From Cricetomys ansorgei (Eukaryota; Chordata; Mammalia; Rodentia; Nesomyidae), in the NCBI GenBank assembly GCA_026225945.1, contig JAMJFZ010001133.1:15278001-15342000 (forward strand): a DNA stretch of 64,000 bases, given 5' to 3'. Made by a program: the position numbers and the translations under genes. Shown here piece after piece: positions 1 through 11,639 of the stretch (position 1 is the stretch's first letter; each line of letters starts with the position of its first letter). The notes under the pieces were generated by a model. The model saw only the letters and a program-made list of their open reading frames with translations, was not told where the DNA came from and searched no databases.

Positions 1-104
1 CTTAACACACTACTGCCAGCTCATAGCTTGAGTCTGTACTTGTACACAGATCAAATTTAGTTCATGGAAGAACTATCTGCTCTTGGCAGTTGTGATATTT
101 GGTT

Positions 105-505
105 TTCACTGTCAAATTGGCAGGATTTAGAATCACTTGGAAAGAGAACTTCAATGGGGGTTAGGGGGTCTCTGAGTTACACTGGCATGTGGATATGCCT
201 CTGAGGGATTGTCTTAATTAGGTTAATTGATATAAGAAGATCTATCTTAATCGGGACCAGGGATATATATGTGAAGAAAGGTAGCTGAGCACTAGCATGC
301 ACTGATCTCTTCTGCTGGCCAATGTAATATAACCAACCAGGTGCTTAGAGTTCCTGAGGCCCTGACTTTCCCATCATGATGCATTATTGTAACCTAGAAC
401 TGTGAGCTAAAATAGACCTTTTCTTCCTTAAGTTGTTTTTGTCAAGAGTATTTTATATCATGTTTTATCACAGCAACAAGAAAAAAAAAAAAACTAAGCC
501 AGCTG
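105..505 (+). mobile_element. Dispersed rodent repeat with L1/LTR-like 3' end
   Basis: A diverged copy of a common rodent repeat. It begins with a 'gtcaa.ttg..' segment, has the 'gggattgtcttaatt..gttaattga' middle and ends 'cttccttaagttgtttttgtca' before a poly(A) at 480-493. The same repeat occurs again at 11.4-12.0, 23.4-23.6 and 57.9-58.1 kb. I am not certain whether it belongs to Lx L1 3' ends or to an LTR family. Confidence 0.65.
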
Positions 506-1278
506 TTCTGAATAAAATGCAATTAAAAGCAATGGTCAGAAATCACTGTATTTAGTCTTGGGTTAGGTTAACTAAAGATGTCAGCTTGTTTGCAAGTGAC
601 TTAAAGAGATCACGCTTACAGCTCCTAAATGCTTTTACAGAAAGCAGGTATGTCTGTTGGTCCTGTCAAACCAGAAATATTCTTCTTTATGCTTTTGTCC
701 ACTGTAAAAGAAAACAGTTTTGATTGTACCTGACAATTTTAATTAAGGCTTTGCAGATTTATTTATCTCTTTTTTCAGCATCCTAAGGAACACCCTAGCA
801 GTTCTATTGTCTGCACTAGTCACTAGGCACTCACCTTGATGATGAGCAGGTGTATAGAGTCCTAAATTTATAAAAACACCCTCTGTGAAGGCCAAAGTTC
901 AACAACAGTACTATCATTGTTTTCAGGTTTTAATTCTTCAATTAACTCTTGCTTTCCCATGTGAGCTTTAAGTTCCCTAAAATCATGAATTGGTGGTGAT
1001 TCTTACCCGAAAGGTTTTTTGTACCAACAATGACTTTTCTCTTGCTGACCAATGCAGTCACAGCACTATACAAATTGTACTATTTAACTTCATAAAGTTC
1101 TTAAGTACATTTATTATACATTACTTTCAATGTGAAATATATAGAACCAGAAAATAATTTCATTCCTACTCTATTAGTATACTGCTTCTTTGTAACCTTT
1201 CAATGTTGAAAAGTTTTACAGATATCCAAACACCAAAAAGAGCTGAAGCTTCCAAACAAAACAGAGCATACTGTATAT

Positions 1279-1346
1279 GTGTCTATATGTATGTACATGC
1301 ATATATACATAAATATATATGAAATGTGTGTATACATATGTGTGTA

Positions 1347-1421
<75 letters not shown>
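1279..1421. repeat. TG/TATA/CA microsatellite palindrome
   Basis: (TG)n at 1351-1378, TATATATA at 1379-1386, then (CA)n to 1421, preceded by TATG/TACA-type imperfect repeats. Bases 1351-1414 form a perfect inverted repeat centred at 1382/1383. Three overlapping open frames here are only His/Thr/Cys/Val readings of the repeat. Confidence 0.95.
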
Positions 1422-1423
<2 letters not shown>

Positions 1424-1460
1424 CAACCATAAATTCTAACTCCATATGGATGAGGTTTGT

Positions 1461-1595
1461 TTAGTTCTTAAGACAAGCTATTCTGTACCCCAGGATGGCC
1501 TCAAACTTGCCACCAGAAGAGAGTGCGCTTGAACTTCTGATCTTCCTCATGCACCACTCCCAAGTGCTTTATGCAGTGCTGAGGATCAAAACTGA
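1461..1595 (-). mobile_element. Old B1-like SINE fragment
   Basis: Reads like a decayed antisense B1 ('aagacaagctattctgtaccccaggatggcctcaaac', 'cttgaacttctgatcttcct', 'cccaagtgct'). Confidence 0.6.
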
Positions 1596-1639
1596 CAAGC
1601 ACTCCACTAACAGCAACAACCCCAGCACCACACAGGGTA

Positions 1640-2630
1640 TTGTGTGACTACAGACTGCAGATACTGCAAAAACACATTTTTAATCTACCTCAATTATCAC
1701 CTAAAATCAATCACTCTAACAGAATGACTAAGACAAAGACAAAATCCAAAACCCATGAACAACATTTATAGTAAGAGTAGGTGTGAACAGGATACCCACA
1801 TGGACCTCAAAACAAAAACAGAGAAAGCTGCATGACCACATACAGGAAGGTTGACCCGACCTGAGAGTCACAAAATAGCTACTAGGTATTCCGGGGGCAG
1901 TCTGGGGGACAAAAAGCTGAAAACTGGAAACAGCTCAATCCAATAACCATACAACTTGGTTCCCAGTTGGAACTCAGAACCTTTCTCAGTGAGAAACTAG
2001 GCTCTACCACTCGAGGGAACATGTTCCCCTGTGGAAATTCTTGAAACCAACCTGCCAACCAAAGCTGCTTCCCAAGACAAATCTCAACGACAGAAAGGTG
2101 CTGGATATGGAACCAAAACTGATGACAACTAAAGGAACAACTAAAGAAAAAATCCGGGAAGGGAAAAAAAACAAATTTTTAAAACATTTACAAAAACAAC
2201 AGAAAACTCTTTGAACTTGAAAACAAACTAAAAGACCTTAGGAAAATAAATAAAAACACAAGACAATGCTACAAAATAAATGGGTGCAGGTAGGAAACTT
2301 CCAGAAAGGGTAGGAAGATTCAAAAAAAATAGAAAAGAAAAATTCTACAAAGAACATTAGAGTGAGTAAGTACAACAGACAAAGAGAAACGGAAACAAGA
2401 TGGAAGCAGTTTGTGTAAGATCGCAAGGAAATGAACAAAGCGACACCAGCAAAACACTGCAGGAGCCAGCTCCATGCACCCAAACACTAAACCCCAAATA
2501 CTGAAAAATAAAAAATAAAAAAAGATCAACAAAGTCTACAGAACCAACTGCTCAAACTTCAGGAAATACGCAAACACTTAGAGCAGAGCATAAACAGATT
2601 CAAGAACAAGGTAATTTAACAGCTGTGATG
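1640..2630 (+). other. A-rich unassigned stretch, possibly L1-derived
   Basis: Plus strand strongly A-rich with many short A-runs and no credible gene. It lies directly before an L1-type 3' region at 2.63 kb, so it may be decayed L1 5'/ORF1 sequence, but I could not align it. The Phe/Leu-rich open frames on the minus strand at 2238-2532 are readings of the A-rich tract. Confidence 0.4.
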
Positions 2631-3135
2631 GAGATTCTTCAGTCAACTTGGCTACATCTGGAATGAACTGCAATCCAGAAATGGAAGCCACATGTATGAT
2701 AGATTATTTTTGCTCAGTTTGAAGTGGGTGAATCCACTTCTAGTTTGAACCTTTAAGGTAGGAAGACACACACCTTTGATCCAAATCTTGAGGCAGGAAG
2801 ACACACTTTTAATCTGAGCCTTAAATAGGCTGCAAGCCCATTTAAAGACATGGAGGCAGGAAGATTTTGCTCTCTGCCTGCTTGCTCTCGCCTTGCTAGC
2901 AAGTCCATTCCTTCACTGGCATTAGAACCTTCTTCTTCAGGATTCCAGGTCTACCGAAGACCAGTTGAGACATCCAGCCTTGTGGACTGAGCAACCTCTG
3001 GATCCTTGGACTTTCTGTTCATAGCTCACCATTGTTGGAGTAGTTGGAAATCCCCTTTCTATGCATACATGTATGAAGAGATTATTCTGTAAATTCTGTT
3101 CTTCTAGAGAACCCTGACTCATACATGGAATCTAG
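2630..3135 (+). mobile_element. Lx-type L1 3'-region repeat
   Basis: Contains the recurrent rodent motifs 'cacacctttgatccaaatcttgaggcaggaagac', 'ctctctgcctgcttgctctcgccttgctagcaagtccattcc' and 'ttctagagaaccctgactc'. These are familiar from a high-copy rodent repeat that I associate with Lx L1 3' ends. Confidence 0.65.
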
Positions 3136-3159
3136 GATGTTACACTTATGTGTGTGTGT

Positions 3160-3525
3160 GTGTATGAAACATGGAGAGAAGAATGACTAGAGCATGACAA
3201 GAGGTCTAAAGAAAGAACAAGAGGGAGTAATGAGAGGGAAAATACTGCATGTTCTTTTCATGCAGAAACTAGATTTTATGCACACACACATCATATATAC
3301 ATATGTATTTATATGTGTGTATGTATATATACACATATATGTATATACACATATATGACATGACAACAGAAGGGGGACTATTTTGGGAGAGGAAAGGGAT
3401 CAGTGGGAGCAGGAAGATAAGAGGATCAATTGGGGGAAAATATGAGCAAAGTGCAAGGATATATACATGTGTAAAAATTTCACCAAAAAGCCCACTATAT
3501 CATAGGCTTACAAAAAAAAAAATCT
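3160..3525 (+). mobile_element. L1 3' UTR fragment with TATG/TACA repeat
   Basis: 'gggggactattttgggagaggaaaggga' followed by 'atgagcaaagtgcaaggatatatac' and 'aaaatttcaccaaaaagccc' matches the G-rich 3' UTR of rodent L1s. An alternating TATG/TACA microsatellite (about 3285-3358) lies in it. Confidence 0.55.
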
Positions 3526-3549
3526 AATTTAAAAATTACTTCCTTTGAG

Positions 3550-3615
3550 AGGGATAGAGACAGACAGACAGAGAGAGACAGAGAGACAGAGAGAGAGAGA
3601 GAGAAGGAAAGAAGG
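3550..3615. repeat. GA/GACA-rich simple repeat
   Basis: Purine-rich GAGACAGA then (GA)n. The Ser/Leu-rich minus-strand open frame over it is an artefact. Confidence 0.9.
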
Positions 3616-5238
3616 CAACTTAAAAATGGTATGAAACTTTGTGGTATCACTTACCCTTGGCCTGCCTCCTCTCCAGACAGCAGAAATCTGGAAAGTACAA
3701 ACAGGTGTTCCCTGAATGGGACCTTGGTACCTGGCTCCAGAGGGAGCAGACCAAACAGTAATACAAATTACTGTGTATTCTCCCCGCTCTGAAAGTGACA
3801 TGAAGGACAAAAGCAAAACTCATCCAAACTAGAAAAGTATCTGAGATAGCTTGAAAAGTACAACTTACCTATCATAAGCAGTGCCACTTAAGGAAGCCAA
3901 TCAACGCTATACACCACCTTAGAGACTCAAGTCAGCCAATACTCTATGTTAGTAGAAAAAGGAAACCTCAGAGTCATCTCAATTTATTCAGAAAAGGCAC
4001 TGAGCAGACTAATATTCTCTCATGAAACTCAGGAAGGTGAGATCAGCAGGTAGCTTCCTAACATGAAAACTCTTTTATGAAAACACAACATCTAATCTTC
4101 ATACACAGGAGCAAGAGAGTAACAATTTAACTTCAGGGTAAAGCTGCACATTGAAAGCATGTGTGTGTGATGTGGTGAATGAAGAGAGCCAGGATAATAA
4201 AACTAAACACTACTACAATGAAGAAAAGAGGATCAGGGAATCATAAAGAGAGTAATAGACAGCTGAAAAGAGCTGAGAAACAGGAATGACTTAACAAAAA
4301 GAAGCAAGTTGTGTGGTGGTGTGAAAGCTGATGGCGAATGTGGAAGTTACATTCAAAAATAAGCCAGACCACCCTCATGAAAAGACTGACAGACCTACCT
4401 AAAGAACAGACCGCAGTTCTCACAGGCCCCAATTCCAGGGTTTGGGTGTTGTTGCCCAATTGTGTTGCTGCTTGTTTCCCAGGGCTGCTTGGCTGCACAC
4501 CTTGAGAGAACCCATTATCTAAAACCTAGTCACCTGGAAGGCCTGACAAGTAACAGCCACAAGTCAGCAAGGCTAACGTCAACCTGCAAGGCTCCACAGT
4601 GAGACCAACAGTGAGAGTTAGAGAAGGAGGCTGGGCCTCGACCAAGGAAACGTTCAGGGAACAAGCTCAGCTCAGGCAGTAATCATACGGGGAGAAGTAA
4701 TGTGTCAGAGATGGCTAGGAACTGTTCTTCATCACCTCCCATGCCTGCAAACTCTGCTGGGAGCCAAGGGACTCAACCTTAGGAACCATCTATCTGCCAA
4801 GAAGCTCATTACTATAGAGCATTTGTTAAACTGTGGGCTGTAAGCCCCATGGCAACAGTAAAAGGTTTCTGAAAATGAAACCAAAAATTAATTTAAAAAC
4901 AAACACGTGTAAGTCTGGGTTTTCTGGCAGCACTTGCTCCCAGTGTATCTGACTTCATGGTAACCTTGGTTCTTCAACATGTGCATTTTGTACTGAGCAT
5001 ACTATCATAGCATGCAAAGCCAATACACACTACCTGAAATCCTTGGCTCAGATTCAAGACCAGTGTAGGAGCAGCATATACAAATAGTTCTCCTCTTATA
5101 GAAACAAAATTGTTTAATCACAGAAAACAAAGACTTTTAATTATTTTCCTAATATAATTAATGCCATTTCTTGCCATTCTTGCCATGTCAAGAAATTCGT
5201 CTATCTCTGGACTAGATTATGTGAGAAAGTTTGATTTT
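3616..5238. other. Intronic sequence without recognised gene
   Basis: No exon-like or well-matched repeat structure was seen. A weak DNA-transposon-like segment may sit at 4825-4900 ('aaactgtgggctgtaagcccc'), too decayed to call. Confidence 0.4.
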
Positions 5239-5250
5239 AAAATCATGTTT

Positions 5251-5402
5251 GTGTCGGGTGTGGTGGTGCATGCCTTTAATCCCAGCACTCAGGAGGCAGA
5301 AGCAGGTAGATCTCTGTGAGTTCGAGGCCACACTGGTCTACAGAATGAGTTCCAGGACAGACAGAGTTACAATAGAGAAACCCTATCTCAAAAGAAAAAA
5401 AA
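5251..5402 (+). mobile_element. B1 SINE with target-site duplication
   Basis: Full-length B1: 'ggtggtgcatgcctttaatcccagcactcaggaggcag', 'gatctctgtgagttcgaggcc', 'accctatctcaaaag' and an A-tail. It is flanked by direct repeats aaaatcatgttt at 5239-5250 and 5401-5412. Confidence 0.95.
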
Positions 5403-5950
5403 AATCATGTTTGCAATGCTGGTTTCAATTTCATAAAAATATGTTAAGTTGGAATTAGGACAAAACTTTCAAAAATTTCTGAAATGACCTTAAACAATTC
5501 TGCCATTTTGTACTATATATCTTTATATATCAGTGTCAATGATTATAAAATCAAAATATTGATCCATTCTGCAAGACTCTGAAGAAGTTCTAAATCTTAT
5601 AGTATCAAATATTCAGACATGATACATAAAAATAAACAAGCATAGCTATGTTATTAATATGCAAATTTGCCTTCATCCTTAATAAATATTAAAATCACAT
5701 GTATGTCAAAGACTTATTTTAAATGAATTTTATGATTTACTTCACATAAATGTTTGATTTACATACTGAGTCTAGGTGCTCACATACCCATGGTCACATG
5801 CAAATTTCTCACAAGACAAAGAGTCAGGTGTTGGAAAGTGTAAGAAGTCCTGCTACAGAAACTCAGAGCTTGGAAGCTCCCGTGGACCACTTACATCTAC
5901 AACATCATCTGTCAAAATGGTGTTTATGTTTAACAGATGTCACTGTTGTG

Positions 5951-6064
5951 TTGTTGAGACAGTCTCCCCATGAAGTAATTCTAACTAGCCTCAAGCTCAT
6001 TAAGATCCACATGCCTCTGCCTCCCAAGTGCCAGAATTAAAGGAGTGCATTACCACATCCAATA
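5951..6064 (-). mobile_element. B1 SINE, decayed
   Basis: Antisense B1 pattern: 'gttgagacagtctcccc', 'tctgcctcccaagtgccagaattaaaggagtgc'. Confidence 0.75.
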
Positions 6065-7170
6065 CTATTTTACAGGTGGGTTTTGCTTTTTTGTTTTATT
6101 TTGAGATTCATTTTTATGTTTTGAAAACGTAATATATCTATGTCATTTCACCTTCCCTTTCCTCCCTCCAACACCTCCCATGTACCCCTTCTTGCTCTCT
6201 CTCTAATTCATGGCCTCGTCTTCTTTAATTGTTGCTGATGTGTGTATTCATTAATGTATAAATACATGTTCAGTCTGTATAATGTTACTTGTATGTATAA
6301 TGTTACTTGTATGTATATGATTTCAGGGCTGACCACTTGGGTAATAGATTACCAACTGGGAAGTATTTACTGAGAAAAACTATTTCTCCTGATCTCAGAA
6401 CGCCTTAGTGGCCTGTAGTTCCTTGTCTAAAATTGAAGGCTCCTGAGCTTTCCTCCTTCCATGTTAGCACGTCTACTGATAGCATTACTGTTCGGGTCTT
6501 ATGTAAGCAGCCACTGTGAGACCTGTGACTCACAACAATGACCATCACAGCATGATAACCCAAGGGTCGCTGCAAAAGTGGCATACATTTCTTGGTAGTA
6601 ACCAACATCTCTCCAAATGTACCTAAGGACTGCTCAGTAAGAGGGAAACCATGCCAAATACTGGAAACCTAGCCAACTACCCAGGACTAGTGAAGTGAAT
6701 CTTGGAAGAGAACCTACAATGCCTCTTCACTAAACCAGCCTAATCCCTAACAAAATTCTAGATATTTATCCTTATCCCACAAATAAGTGTAGTTTTCAGC
6801 CCTCATCAAAAAAAGTTCTCTTTCTAACTGACAGAGGTCATGTGATGCCCAGTCCCAAATGGTACATCTACAGAATGATTCCTGCATCTAAGGCACAGGA
6901 ATCACAGAGTAAGAGAGGGTGAAAGACTGTGAAGCCAGTGGGACAGGGAGTTTACTGTGAGACTATGCTCCCAACAATGTCAGAGCAGCTACCCATGAAG
7001 CTATCCAACAGGCTGTTAAACACGAGTGACAAAGCCGCCTTAAAGGTCGCACAGTGCTGCTCTTGCTCTGCAGACTTCCAATGCAGTTGGGACACAACCC
7101 CTTTCTAAGCATAAACCAGTTCGGGAAGTATAAACTAGGATAAAAAAGACTCACAAGCCCACAGGCTGTA
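6065..7170 (+). mobile_element. Lx-type L1 3' UTR region
   Basis: A long match by eye to the rodent Lx 3' region: 'gagagaacctacaatgcctcttcactaaaccagcctaatcc..aac', 'gatatttatccttatcccacaaataagtg', 'agaggtcatgtgatgcccag' and 'gaaagactgtgaagccagtgggacagggagtttactgtgag'. No intact ORF. A short tandem of 'tgtataatgttacttgta' occurs at 6276-6313. Confidence 0.7.
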
Positions 7171-7234
7171 ATGTTAACTATGACCAGCAGAGGTCACTGT
7201 TGTACAAAGAACTGAAGCTAACGGAGTGAAGACA

Positions 7235-7420
7235 ACACTTGCAGACCTGAGCTTTGGAGCCCAAGCAACCACACATAAAGCCAGACAGAACCACAGAGTC
7301 GTCTTTACTCTCAGCAGTAAGAAGCAGAAACAGAAGGATCCTGGAGGCACTGACCAGCTAGTTTGCCTCAATCTGTGAGCTCCTGGTTCAGCGAAAGACC
7401 CAGCCTCAAAAAACAAAGGT
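7235..7420 (+). mobile_element. B4/RSINE1-type SINE
   Basis: 'gaaggatcctggaggcactgaccagctag', 'tgagctcctggttcagcgaaagacccagcctcaaaa' is the body and tail of a B4/RSINE1 element. Confidence 0.75.
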
Positions 7421-7422
7421 TG

Positions 7423-7592
7423 AGTGGGCTGGCAGGATAACTCAATGGATAAAAGTACATGCAAACAATCCTCAAGATTTGTTTCCAGGCCCATGTGGCA
7501 GGAGGGAGCCAACTCCCACAGCTGTCCTCTGACCTTCACATGCTTCTTGCAGCTCCTATGTGTACACGTGTACTTAAATAAGACTAACAAAC
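7423..7592 (+). mobile_element. B3-type SINE
   Basis: tRNA-derived head 'gggctggcaggataactcaatgg', middle 'ccatgtggcaggagggagccaactcccacagctgtcctctgacc' and a 'gtgtacttaaataa' tail. Lies immediately after another SINE. Confidence 0.8.
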
Positions 7593-7687
7593 TCCTAACC
7601 AAACTGAAAAAAGAAAAATGCAAATTAACAAAATTAAAGATGAAAAGAGGGACATTAAAATGAATAACATGAAATCTACAGGATCAA

Positions 7688-8030
7688 AGCTGGGGAAATG
7701 TGAAATGCTTGCCACATAGCAAACATGAGGACCTGACTTGGGATCTCCAGCACTCATGTAAAAAGTTGGTGTTGCCATGAAAGCCTTTAACCTCAGTGCT
7801 GGAGGGAAGAAGACAGAAGGATCACAGAGGCTTGCTGGCCACCAGTCTGTTTAAAAAAAAAAAATGAACACTACGCTCAATGAGAAACTCTACTTCAAAG
7901 GAATAAGGCAGAAAGTGAGAGAAAACACCAGCATCTTACTCTGGCTTCCAAGTGCATGGATATATACACAAATGTGAATAGACCAACACCATCCCAGCAC
8001 GCACACATGCGCACATGCACACACACAGGT
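7688..8030 (+). mobile_element. B4/RSINE1 SINE
   Basis: Head 'ctggggaaatgtgaaatgcttgcc', 'aggacctgacttgggatctccagcactcatgtaaaaag', B1-like part 'aacctcagtgctggag' and tail 'caatgagaaactctacttcaaaggaataaggcagaaagtgagag' to a CA-rich end. Confidence 0.75.
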
Positions 8031-8129
8031 ATCAGTGGGGGAAAAGGCAGGGAAGGGAAAGAAACAAAAGAGAAAGGGGGAAAGAGTAGGGGATAACACA
8101 TGAGGAAAAAAGAAAGGACAGAAAAGCAA

Positions 8130-8440
8130 GACACACATCTGTGATCCCAGTGTTGGGGAGACAGACAGGAGAATCCCTGGACTTGCCAAGGTCAGTGAAT
8201 CTTATGTCCTCCTCTGGCCTCCAAGGATATCAGGCACACACATACATACATGTATGTATACACATGCAGGCAAAACACACACATAAAATAAAAATAAAAT
8301 CTTTTAAAAATAAATAAGGTGGAGAGTGACTGGAGAGTAACTGAGGAAGACACCCAACATCAACCCTCTAACATGTACACATCCAGGCGCTGGCTCCTGC
8401 TCACACACATACACATGTGCACAGAGGCACTATACACATA
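8130..8440 (+). mobile_element. Composite SINE: RSINE1 interrupted by B2/B3 tail
   Basis: RSINE1-like start 'gtgatcccagtgttggggagacagacaggagaatcc' changes at about 8200 into a B2/B3-like tail ('cctctggcctccaaggatatcaggcacac' to 'aaataaaatcttttaaaaataaat'). At about 8317 it resumes RSINE1 sequence 'aaggtggagagtgactg..gaggaagacacccaacatcaaccctc'. Confidence 0.65.
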
Positions 8441-8779
8441 CACACAAAAATACATAGAATCATTACAGAAATACTGAAAACATATCCTAAAATGATTGAA
8501 AACCTAGACATGAGAAAATTTCTAGAAATATATCCTACCATAAACTTAAATCAAGAAGAAATCAATAGCCTAAAAATATCTTTAACAAGTAACAAAATTG
8601 AAGAAATACAGTCTCTCAACAACAGTCTAGGATGATAGTACGGACTCACTGCTGGATTCCACTGCACCTTTAAAGAAGACCTGACTCCAGTCCTCTTTAA
8701 CCTGGTCCATAAAATAGAAAACGAAGGAACACTACAAACTCAATATACACGGCTATAATTACCCCAATACCAAAAACCA

Positions 8780-8871
8780 GACAAAAAAAGGACATAACAA
8801 AAAAAGAAAAGAAAGAAAGAAGGAAAGAAGGAAAGGATCAAGGAAGGAAGAAGAAAGGAAGGAAGGAAGAA
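8780..8871. repeat. GAAA/GGAA simple repeat inside the L1
   Basis: Purine tract built of GAAA and GGAA units at the A-rich site of the L1 RT region that normally reads 'caaagaaagagaa'. It looks like a microsatellite grown within the element. Confidence 0.85.
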
Positions 8872-8922
8872 ACCACAGACCAACTCCCAGATGAACACAG
8901 ATGTAACAATTCTCAAATAAAA

Positions 8923-9340
8923 AGCCAGCAAAATGGCTCGGCAGGTAAAAGTGCTTTCCAAGGGCTGTGAGAGATGGCTCAGCAGTTAAACAATACTAGC
9001 TACTCTTGCAGAAGAGCAGGGTTCAATTCCCAGGACCCACATGACAGCTCACAACCATCTGAGTTCCAGGAAATTTGAAGCCCTCTTCTAGCATCCTCCA
9101 GCACAAAGCACAGACTAACATGCAAACAAAATGCCCATACATATAAAAAATAAAATAATTTTTAAAAATTTAAGTGTTTTCCACACAACTCTTAAAACCT
9201 GAGTTCAATTCCCAGACTCTACAGGACGGTGGAAAAGAACTGACTCCACAAAGATGTTCCCTGACCTTAACACACATACCAGGGCAGGCATGTACTCATA
9301 CATACACATGCACAGTAATAATAATAAACACAATTTTAAA
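8923..9340 (+). mobile_element. B3/B4-like SINE inserted in the L1, itself split by a B2
   Basis: Outer parts are 8923-8960 ('gccagcaaaatggctcggcaggtaaaag') and 9184-9340 ('acctgagttcaattcccag' to a CA/ATA tail). The L1 target is duplicated as ttctcaaataaaa (8910-8922) and ttctcaataaaa (9341-9352). Confidence 0.8.
8961..9171 (+). mobile_element. B2 SINE nested in a SINE
   Basis: B2: 'gagagatggctcagcagttaaa', 'gggttcaattcccaggacccacatgacagctcacaacc' and tail 'aaaataatttttaaaaattt'. Target duplication aagtgctttcca (8949-8960) and aagtgttttcca (9172-9183). Confidence 0.92.
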
Positions 9341-10030
9341 TTCTCAATAAAAGTCTTGAAAACTAAACTCAACGGCACATTTCAAAGATCATATACCATG
9401 ACCAAATGGACTTTTATTATTTCTGGATGACAGGGTGGCTCGACACACCCAAATCAATATAATCTAGCAAATGGTCTCAAAAAAAAAAAATCACATAATC
9501 AACTCAATAGATCCTCAAAAGACATTTAATAAAGTTCAACATCCCTTTATGATTAAAAAGCCCTAAAGAAACTAGAATTAAAAGTACTATATCTCAACAT
9601 AATAAACCTCCATCTGACAACCCTATAGCCAACATTGTATTAATAGGAGAAAATTGAGAGCATCTCCTTTAAATATCAATGAGATAAGGGTTTCAACTCT
9701 CTCTACATTCTTATTAAATCAATTCTTAAAATCTTCACTAGAGCTAAGAAAGCAAACTGTCTGTTTGCAGAAGACATGATCCTAGACTTGAAAGTCCCTC
9801 CAGACGCCATCAGAAAACTCTTAGATCTGATAAACACTTTCAGCAAAGTAACATGATACAAAATTAGCACAAAAAACAGCCATTTTTCTATGTATGAGTA
9901 ACAATCCTGCTGAGAAAGAAATTGGAGGGAAAAAATTCCATCCACACATCTTCCCACTGAATAAAATACCTAAGAATAAGCCTAGCCAAGGAAGCAAAAG
10001 AACTGCAATGAAAACTGCAGACACTAAAGA

Positions 10031-10251
10031 GGGGTTGGAGAACGGCTCAGTGGTTAAGAGCGCAAACTACTCTTGCAGAGGATCCGAGTTAGGTTCCCAG
10101 AACTCACGCACAAGGCAGTTTACAGCCTCCTGTAACTCCAGCTCCGGAGAATCCGATATCCTCTTCTGGTCTCTGAGGATACCACACATGTACACAAATC
10201 CACACACAGATAGATATGTGCACATTATTTTTAAAATGAATCTTTGAAAAG
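10031..10251 (+). mobile_element. B2 SINE in the L1, with duplication
   Basis: 'ggggttggagaacggctcagtggttaagagcgc', 'gatatcctcttctggtctctgagg' and tail 'ttttaaaatgaatctttgaaaag'. Target duplication cactaaaga at 10022-10030 and 10252-10260. Confidence 0.93.
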
Positions 10252-11008
10252 CACTAAAGAAGTTAAAAAAGACAACTGAAGGCAGAAAGTTTCTCAAACT
10301 CAGATTCACAGAAAACACTGTGAAAATGGCTGCATTAATGAACGTGATCTATAGAGTCAATGCAATCCAAATCAAAATTTCAATGGTGCTCTAAACAGAA
10401 CTTGAAAACAAAAAAATCCTAAAACTCACATGTAAAGTTCAAAAGTTCCTTAACAGACAAAACAATCCTATGAAGAAAGCAATGCCAAAGGTATCACAAC
10501 ACTTGGCATTAATTATATTACAGAGACACAGTAACAAAAATAGCACCATACTAGCAAAAGTCACATGGACCAGTGGAATAGAGTAAAGGACCCAGAAATA
10601 TACCCATGCATCTACAGCCACCTACATTTTAACAAAGGTGTCAAAATTTTGGAGAAAAGACAGTCTCTTCAACAAATGGTGTTGGGATAATTGACTCTCC
10701 ATCTACAGAACACAACCAGATACCTATCTTCTCACCCTTAAACCTTTAAGACCTTAACCTCAATGACCCTAATGTAGTAACTAACACTTTAAAGCTACCA
10801 GAGGGAAACAAAGAAACACTTCTAAATAAAGGCATAGGCTAGGACTTGTAATTTTTTTTCAGACAGCCCATTATCAATCCTTGCTGTTACTTAAGCTATT
10901 AGAGGCCTTTTCAGTGCTAGCTTACGCCTATATCTTGAAGTGTTTTCTTATACTTTCCTTTGGCAGCTTAGATATGCAACCAGCCTAAATGCCAATCAAG
11001 AAATAAAT

Positions 11009-11228
11009 AGACAGCTGGAGAGATTGCTCAGCAGTTACAAACACTAGCTGCTTACGCAAGACTCAAGTTCTGTTCCCAGCACCCACAAAGTAGCTCACAA
11101 CTACTTGTAAAATCAATTCTTAGGGATCCAATGCCCTCTTCTGGACTCAGTTGGTACTGTACACACATGGTACATTTACATACATAAAGGCAAAATACTT
11201 ATACAATAAAAAATAAATTTTTAAAAGA
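11009..11228 (+). mobile_element. B2 SINE in the L1
   Basis: 'agctggagagattgctcagcagtta', 'gttcccagcacccacaaagtagctcacaac' and tail 'caataaaaaataaatttttaaaag'. L1 sequence continues on both sides. Confidence 0.9.
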
Positions 11229-11394
11229 GCTGAATGGACAAAGAAAATATGGTATATTATTCAACCACATAGAAAGGAATAAAATTCTAACATATATGGA
11301 AAAGCGGAACTAGGAGATCATAGTAAACAAAATAAGCCAAATCAGAAAGACAAACATTGCATGTTTTCTTTCATATACAGAATGCACACACATT

Positions 11395-11505
11395 TGTGCT
11401 GTTAATTCACTGTCAGCTAGACTGAATTCAGAATCATCTGTGAGACACACCTCCAGGTACATCTGTGAAGGTGTTTCCAGGGAGGTTTAAACGAGGTTAG
11501 TGATG
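11395..11505 (+). mobile_element. Fragment of dispersed rodent repeat
   Basis: 'ctagactgaattcagaatcatctgtgagacacacctcc', 'catctgtgaaggtgtttccagggaggttta' is the 5' part of the repeat whose fuller copy follows at 11.64 kb. Confidence 0.65.
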
Positions 11506-11639
11506 CTGGACAGACAGACAGAGAAGGGGGGGTGGGAATAAAATGAGTACCAAGATTCATCTCTCTTGTTTTCCAAGTGGTAGTGTGTGGAAAACACCCA
11601 AGTAAAAAGGGGAGACTATCAGGGGAGGAAGGTACCTGT

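Larger units (their letters stand above)
8441..11390 (+). mobile_element. L1 ORF2 fragment, broken into segments by SINE insertions
   Basis: Segments 8441-8922, 9341-10030, 10252-11008 and 11229-11390 read in order as decayed L1 ORF2, from reverse-transcriptase middle ('cttttattatttctggatgacagggtgg', 'aacatccctttatgattaaaaagccc') through 'caaatggtgttgggataattgac' to the ORF2 end ('tggaactaggagatcatag'-like, 'cagaaagacaaacattgcatg'). Multiple stops and indels make it non-functional. It is antisense to Slmap. Confidence 0.9.

Noticed and set aside
7180..7200. CTCF-like core (ccagcagaggtcact)
   Set aside because: One mismatch in the invariant core and no way to judge strength by eye; too weak to list as a feature.
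7174..7623. 149-aa minus-strand open frame
   Set aside because: Covers two SINEs in antisense; composition and position explain it.
8441..11390. L1 ORF2-like reverse transcriptase segments as an active gene
   Set aside because: Interrupted by stops, indels and several SINEs; only a relic.
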